DNA of 10,218 nt from an uncultured Ideonella sp. (lineage in GTDB: Bacteria; Pseudomonadota; Gammaproteobacteria; Burkholderiales; Burkholderiaceae). Numbering within the stretch: the stretch's first letter is position 1; each line of letters opens with the position of its first letter. The stretch is taken from contig CAMLGG010000195.1 in NCBI GenBank assembly GCA_946479475.1, positions 1 to 10,218 of the forward strand, written 5' to 3'. A program made the translations under genes and the position numbers. This document shows positions 7,043 through 10,218 of this stretch, piece after piece. Under the pieces are notes generated by a model, which ran no database searches, was not told where the DNA came from, and saw only the letters and a program-made list of their open reading frames with translations.

Positions 7043-8374
7043 ATGCAGTACCTCGACCGGATCCGGGCTCTTCGCCCCAGCGCCCTGGCGGCCGCCGCCG
7101 CGCTCGTCGCCGGCCCATCGTGGGCCACCAACGGCATGAACATGGAAGGCTACGGCCCCGTGTCCACCGGCATGGGCGGCGCCTCGCAGGCCATCGACCA
7201 CGGCACGGCCGCCCTGGCGCAGAACCCGGCCACGCTGGCCCTGATGGAAGAAGGCTCGCGCCTGGACATCGCGCTGGGCGTCCTCGGCCCGCACGTGAAG
7301 AGCTCGATGCCCGGCATGGGCAGCGCCGATTCGGGCGGCACCTCCTACGTGATGCCGGCGTTCGGCTACGTCCGCCGCTCGGGCCCGTGGGCCTACGGCG
7401 TGGGGCTGTTCGCGCAAGGCGGCATGGGCACCGAGTACGGCGCCGACAGCTTCCTCGCCGCCGGCTCGGGGCAGCCCGTGCGCTCGGAGCTGGGCGTGGG
7501 CCGCCTGCTCTTCCCGCTCGTCTACCAGGCCACGCCCTCGCTCGCGATCGGCGGCACGCTGGACTACGTCTGGGCCAGCCTGGACCTGCGCATGGCGGCC
7601 AGCGGCGCGCAGCTCGGCTCCATGGTCACCGACGCCAGCGGCAACCTGGCCGCGGCCCTGCCGGCGCTGGCCGGCGCGCCCTGGGCGCGGATCGACTTCT
7701 CGAACTCCAGCGACTTCAGCGGCGAGGCCTTCGCCACCGGCTGGGCCGCGAAGCTGGGCGTGGTCTGGAAGGCCAGCGACGCGCTGACGCTCGGCGGCTC
7801 GTACCAGGCCGAGACCAGCCTGAAGGACATGCGCACCTCCGCCCGCGGCGCGAGCATGTCGGCCTTCGGCGGCTTCGCCGACACGGGCCGCATCACCGTC
7901 GTCGACTTCCAGTGGCCCGCCACCACCGCCGTCGGCGCCGCGTGGCAGGCCACCCCCTCGGTGATGCTGGCGGCCGACCTCAAGCACATCGCCTGGTCGT
8001 CGGTGATGAAGGACTTCCGGCTGCGCTACGACAGCGCGGGCATGGGCGGATCGGTGAGCTTCGCGCTGGCCCAGGACTGGAAGGACCAGACCGTCCTGAA
8101 CCTGGGGCTGGCGTGGCGCGCCACCGAGGCGCTGACGGTGCGCGCCGGCCTGAACCTGGCCGACAACCCCATCCCCGAGCCGCTCGTGAACCCGCTGTTC
8201 CCGGCCACCGTGAAGAACCACGCCACGCTCGGACTGGGCTGGCGCTTCAGCCCGGCGAGCGAGCTCGACGGCTCGCTCACGATCGCGCCGAGCACCACCG
8301 TGACCAACGGCGACGGCGTCCAGGTCTCGCACCGCCAGACGAGCGCCCAGCTCATGTACACCCACCGCTTCTGA
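7043..8374 (+). CDS. OmpP1/FadL/TodX-family outer-membrane transporter
   Basis: Outer-membrane beta-barrel channel of 443 residues, a usual length for the FadL family, which carries hydrophobic compounds such as fatty acids or aromatics across the outer membrane. The N-terminus is a Sec signal peptide (hydrophobic core from about residue 13, likely cut after SWA at 26-28), followed by mature sequence TNGMNMEGYG. The FadL hatch region is clear: GMGGAS (43-48), a conserved Asp52, and NPA (61-63). The remainder alternates hydrophobic and polar residues in strand-length runs and the chain ends in MYTHRF, a C-terminal phenylalanine as expected for barrel assembly. It is the last gene of the plus-strand block. 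The substrate cannot be read from sequence; a role in taking up a hydrophobic or sulfur compound is only a guess from context. Confidence 0.9.
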   Translation: MQYLDRIRALRPSALAAAAALVAGPSWATNGMNMEGYGPVSTGMGGASQAIDHGTAALAQNPATLALMEEGSRLDIALGVLGPHVKSSMPGMGSADSGGTSYVMPAFGYVRRSGPWAYGVGLFAQGGMGTEYGADSFLAAGSGQPVRSELGVGRLLFPLVYQATPSLAIGGTLDYVWASLDLRMAASGAQLGSMVTDASGNLAAALPALAGAPWARIDFSNSSDFSGEAFATGWAAKLGVVWKASDALTLGGSYQAETSLKDMRTSARGASMSAFGGFADTGRITVVDFQWPATTAVGAAWQATPSVMLAADLKHIAWSSVMKDFRLRYDSAGMGGSVSFALAQDWKDQTVLNLGLAWRATEALTVRAGLNLADNPIPEPLVNPLFPATVKNHATLGLGWRFSPASELDGSLTIAPSTTVTNGDGVQVSHRQTSAQLMYTHRF

Positions 8375-8405
8375 GCCGCCGGCGAGCCGGGCACCCCTCG
8401 GCTCA
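8372..8405. terminator. Candidate bidirectional terminator hairpin between convergent genes
   Basis: TGAGCCG (8372-8378), which includes the FadL-like stop codon, is the perfect reverse complement of CGGCTCA (8399-8405). The enclosed loop holds a further small hairpin, CCGGC-GA-GCCGG (8379-8390). A second CGGCTCA at 8422-8428 includes the reverse-strand stop of the GFA gene and could compete for the same arm. There is no T-tract, so intrinsic termination is only plausible. Confidence 0.45.
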
Positions 8406-8425
8406 TCGGCCCGAAGCGAAGCGGC

Positions 8426-8896
8426 TCAGGGCAGGTCGCCCTCCACGAAGGGATTCGCAGCCTCGTACTCGGCCCGGCTCTTGCGGCGGTGCTCGCCGGC
8501 GAGCCGGAGCGAGGCCATGGCGCGGTCGACGTAGATCTCGGATCGAAGCGGCCAGCCGCGAGCCTCGTCGAACAGGCCCGGCATGAGCTCGTAGCTCTGG
8601 GGCTCGCCGCCTTCGTCGACATCGTTGAACCACAGGTGCGAGCCGCAGCGCGGGCAGAAGGCGCGCTCGGCGAACGAGGACGAGCGGTAGCGCGTGACCT
8701 CGCCCGTCACCGTGACGCCCGCGGGGTCCGCCGTGAAGCACAGGAACAGGCCGCCCGTCCACCGCTGGCACATGCGGCAGTGGCAGGCGCCCACGCGGGG
8801 GTCGTGCGCGCCGGCCACGGTGATGGTCACCGCGCCGCAGAGGCAGTGGCCGGTCATCGCCGGACCCGGGTCGGGCTTTTCGGTCGTGGTCTGCAT
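8426..8896 (-). CDS. GFA-family (glutathione-dependent formaldehyde-activating/CENP-V) zinc protein
   Basis: Small soluble protein of 156 residues in the GFA/CENP-V family, whose members bind zinc through cysteines; some were described as acting on formaldehyde-glutathione adducts, but most have no proven function. The zinc-ligand pattern is present: HCLCGAV (C18, C20), GACHCRMCQRWTG (C38, C40, C43) and AFCPRCGSHLWF (C81, C84). The start at 8896 is chosen because AGGAG (reverse strand, 8904-8908) sits seven bases upstream; Met14 (MTGHCLCG) is a possible later start without a good site. The gene lies 50 bases downstream of the SixA-like gene on the same strand and converges with the FadL-like gene. 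Nothing ties it directly to sulfite oxidation. Confidence 0.88.
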   Translation of the reverse strand: MQTTTEKPDPGPAMTGHCLCGAVTITVAGAHDPRVGACHCRMCQRWTGGLFLCFTADPAGVTVTGEVTRYRSSSFAERAFCPRCGSHLWFNDVDEGGEPQSYELMPGLFDEARGWPLRSEIYVDRAMASLRLAGEHRRKSRAEYEAANPFVEGDLP

Positions 8897-8903
8897 CTCG
8901 AAG

Positions 8904-8908
8904 CTCCT
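8904..8908 (-). promoter_or_regulatory. Ribosome-binding site deciding the GFA gene start
   Basis: On the reverse strand AGGAG lies seven bases before the ATG at 8896, which supports that start over the internal Met14. Confidence 0.7.
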
Positions 8909-8946
8909 GGAGTCGATGCGGGACAGGGGCAACCGGCGCGCCAGCG

Positions 8947-9471
8947 CTACTCGGCGGCCGCGTCTTCGGTGTGCGCCGCGCGAGGCTTCTTGCGGTCGTC
9001 GAACCGCACGCGGCAAGCCGGCTGTTCGCCGACTTGCGACCATCGCGGCGCGTCGAACCGCAGCTCGGCCGATGCGCACAGCGGCATCTTCGCGACCTGG
9101 CCGCCGGACAGCTGATCGGCCAGCCGGGCCAGCCCGGGGTTGTGGCCGACGAGCATCACGCTCGCCAGGCGATCGTCCAGGCCGCGAAGGATGGCGAGCA
9201 GCGTTTCGGGCGACGCCTCGAACAGCCTCTCGTCGACCCGGATCGAGCCGGGTTCGAAGCCGAAGCGCCGGGCGAAGATCTCGGCGGTCGACCGGGCATG
9301 GACCGCCGTGCTGCACCACACGGCTTCCGGCGGTGCGCCGCGCCGGGCCAGGCGCTCGGCCATGCCCTGGGCCTCGATGACGGCGCGGGCGATCAACGGC
9401 CGCTCGTGCCCGGGCAGGCTTTCGTCTTCGCCATCGGCCTTGGCATGGCGCACGAGGAACACGGTCTTCAT
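8947..9471 (-). CDS. sixA: SixA-type phosphohistidine phosphatase (histidine phosphatase superfamily)
   Basis: Small histidine phosphatase of 174 residues. The catalytic motif is FLVRHAKAD with R8-H9 near the N-terminus, followed by HERPLIARA, R60 in STAVHARSTAE, an acidic residue E82 in DERLFEAS, and the second catalytic histidine H110 in VGHNPGL. The short length without the large insertion of phosphoglycerate mutases fits the SixA branch, which removes phosphate from histidine in phosphotransfer proteins; the exact target here is unknown. The C-terminal region after about residue 150 is basic then acidic and low in complexity. It is transcribed away from the CsoR-like regulator and followed by the GFA gene on the same strand. 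No clear ribosome-binding site precedes the ATG at 9471. Confidence 0.88.
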   Translation of the reverse strand: MKTVFLVRHAKADGEDESLPGHERPLIARAVIEAQGMAERLARRGAPPEAVWCSTAVHARSTAEIFARRFGFEPGSIRVDERLFEASPETLLAILRGLDDRLASVMLVGHNPGLARLADQLSGGQVAKMPLCASAELRFDAPRWSQVGEQPACRVRFDDRKKPRAAHTEDAAAE

Positions 9472-9510
9472 GGGGCAGCGGCTGGGGTTCGGGCCCGCAG
9501 TGTGTCACGC

Positions 9511-9528
9511 GCCCGGCCGGCCCGGCCG
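9511..9528. repeat. Tandem 9-bp repeat in the divergent intergenic region
   Basis: GCCCGGCCG occurs twice in direct succession (9511-9519 and 9520-9528). It lies in the 121-bp space (9472-9592) between the SixA-like and CsoR-like genes. It could be a simple GC-rich expansion. Confidence 0.5.
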
Positions 9529-9547
9529 CGTCCGCAGGCCGCACAAT

Positions 9548-9576
9548 GGCGATCCGCTCATCCTTTCCGGATCGCC
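9548..9576. promoter_or_regulatory. Perfect 9-bp inverted repeat, candidate operator of the CsoR-like regulator
   Basis: GGCGATCCG (9548-9556) and CGGATCGCC (9568-9576) are exact reverse complements separated by 11 bases. The repeat ends 16 bases before the regulator's ATG at 9593. CACAAT at 9542-9547 could be a -10 element next to it, with no clear -35. Position and symmetry fit an autoregulatory operator, though it lacks the G-tract/A-T core pattern described for copper CsoR sites. Confidence 0.5.
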
Positions 9577-9583
9577 CGCCTGA

Positions 9584-9881
<298 letters not shown>

Positions 9882-9883
<2 letters not shown>

Positions 9884-9914
9884 GGTCCCGACCGGCCTGG
9901 CCGTTCGGGACCTC
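9882..9914 (+). terminator. Strong hairpin at the stop codon of the CsoR-like gene
   Basis: GAGGTCCCGA (9882-9891), starting inside the TGA stop codon, pairs perfectly with TCGGGACCTC (9905-9914). The loop can form an additional inner stem (CGGCC 9893-9897 with GGCCG 9899-9903). It is the best terminator candidate in the window, but no T-run follows. Confidence 0.6.
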
Positions 9915-9935
9915 GGCCCACCTTGGGACTGCCCA

Positions 9936-9954
9936 TGAGCTCCCCCGAGCCCCC
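9936..9954. repeat. 19-bp direct repeat, copy 1
   Basis: TGAGCTCCCCCGAGCCCCC is repeated exactly at 9982-10000, with 46 bases from start to start. The two copies flank a palindrome. Confidence 0.85.
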
Positions 9955-9955
9955 T

Positions 9956-9973
9956 GGACCGGCGAGCCGGTCC
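9956..9973. repeat. Perfect palindrome between the two direct repeats
   Basis: GGACCGGC (9956-9963) and GCCGGTCC (9966-9973) are exact reverse complements with GA between them, giving a tight hairpin or a dyad protein-binding site. Confidence 0.75.
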
Positions 9974-9981
9974 TCACCTCG

Positions 9982-10000
9982 TGAGCTCCCCCGAGCCCCC
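9982..10000. repeat. 19-bp direct repeat, copy 2
   Basis: Exact second copy of the sequence at 9936-9954. Its GAGCCCC part (9993-9999) can also pair with GGGGCTC at 10008-10014 to form a seven-base-pair hairpin. Confidence 0.85.
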
Positions 10001-10004
10001 CCGA

Positions 10005-10162
10005 GAAGGGGCTCCAGCCAGTTCGACGACACCTCCCAGCCCTCCTCCGGGAGGAGGTCTCCAGCAAGACCGTTGAAGGGCACCGGCAGCTCGTCACTCA
10101 TGCCGGAGCCTCGCTCTCGGAGGAAGGCTTGGAGGGAACCCACTGCATGCTGGAGCCCCTTC
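10005..10162. repeat. 14-bp inverted repeat enclosing a structured 130-bp segment
   Basis: GAAGGGGCTCCAGC (10005-10018) and GCTGGAGCCCCTTC (10149-10162) are exact reverse complements. Between them lies a hairpin, CCTCCTC (10041-10047) with GAGGAGG (10051-10057). The layout could be a small mobile-element relic or a structured transcript; no family is recognised. Confidence 0.6.
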
Positions 10163-10218
10163 CCGGAGATGCTATGGAGGACCACCCAAGCCAACCCCGT
10201 TGATCTACAACGGCGATT

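Larger units (their letters stand above)
9884..10218. other. Gene-free structured region at the right edge
   Basis: No convincing gene follows the CsoR-like regulator. The segment contains the hairpins and repeats listed separately, plus CCGTTG-ATCTA-CAACGG (10197-10213). On the minus strand a frame is open from the window edge down to about 9754, with a possible ATG at 10103 (MSDELPVPFNGLAGDLLPEE). Its far end runs antisense through the regulator, so at most the part right of 9930 could be real. The base composition looks slightly less GC-rich than the genes to the left. It may be the margin of a neighbouring gene or a decayed mobile element; I recognise neither. Confidence 0.4.

Noticed and set aside
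3854..7143. Long minus-strand open frames opposite the operon
   Set aside because: They lie entirely antisense to well-supported genes and have low-complexity Arg/Ala/Gly/His-rich translations with no family motifs; stop codons are rare in GC-rich DNA.
6965..8365. 466-codon minus-strand frame opposite the FadL-like gene
   Set aside because: The plus strand has a signal peptide, hatch motif and C-terminal Phe; the antisense product is low complexity.
8897..9544. Upstream extension of the GFA reading frame
   Set aside because: It runs antisense to nothing real but overlaps the SixA-like gene in another frame; the AGGAG-supported ATG at 8896 is the better start.
9936..10000. CRISPR array
   Set aside because: Only two repeat copies of 19 bp with a palindromic spacer and no cas genes nearby.

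Overview
The window is a GC-rich bacterial chromosome segment. Third codon positions are almost always G or C, and the gene types (SoeABC, TauE-type exporter, OmpP1/FadL porin, GFA, SixA) suggest a betaproteobacterium, probably Burkholderiales with sulfur-oxidising capacity. This placement is inferred from protein style and composition, not from a marker gene.

Positions 1-8374 form one co-oriented plus-strand block that looks like a single operon. It opens, already inside the gene, with the molybdopterin subunit of a SoeABC-type cytoplasmic sulfite:quinone dehydrogenase. The four-cluster iron-sulfur subunit soeB and the eight-helix membrane anchor soeC follow, each overlapping the previous gene by ATGA. 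One base after soeC comes a TauE/SafE-family transporter (candidate sulfite exporter), then an overlapping small three-helix membrane protein, a tandem-domain universal stress protein, an unusual fusion of a carboxymuconolactone-decarboxylase-like domain with a Rieske [2Fe-2S] domain, and an OmpP1/FadL-type outer-membrane channel. A coherent reading is that sulfite made in the cytoplasm is oxidised by SoeABC into the quinone pool, excess sulfite leaves through the TauE protein, and the downstream genes supply stress response, a redox accessory and outer-membrane passage. The roles of the last genes are inferred from position only.

Positions 8375-8425 are a short convergent junction with hairpin potential. 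Positions 8426-9471 carry two minus-strand genes: a GFA-family zinc protein and a SixA-type histidine phosphatase. A 121-bp divergent intergenic region (9472-9592) holds a perfect 9-bp inverted repeat just upstream of a CsoR/RcnR-family regulator (9593-9883). That regulator keeps the first conserved cysteine but appears to lack the other usual metal or thiol ligands.

Positions 9884-10218 contain no recognisable gene but are densely structured: a strong hairpin at the regulator's stop codon, a 19-bp direct repeat flanking a palindrome, competing hairpins, and a 14-bp inverted repeat enclosing about 130 bp. An open minus-strand frame enters from the right edge. This is the least explained part of the window.
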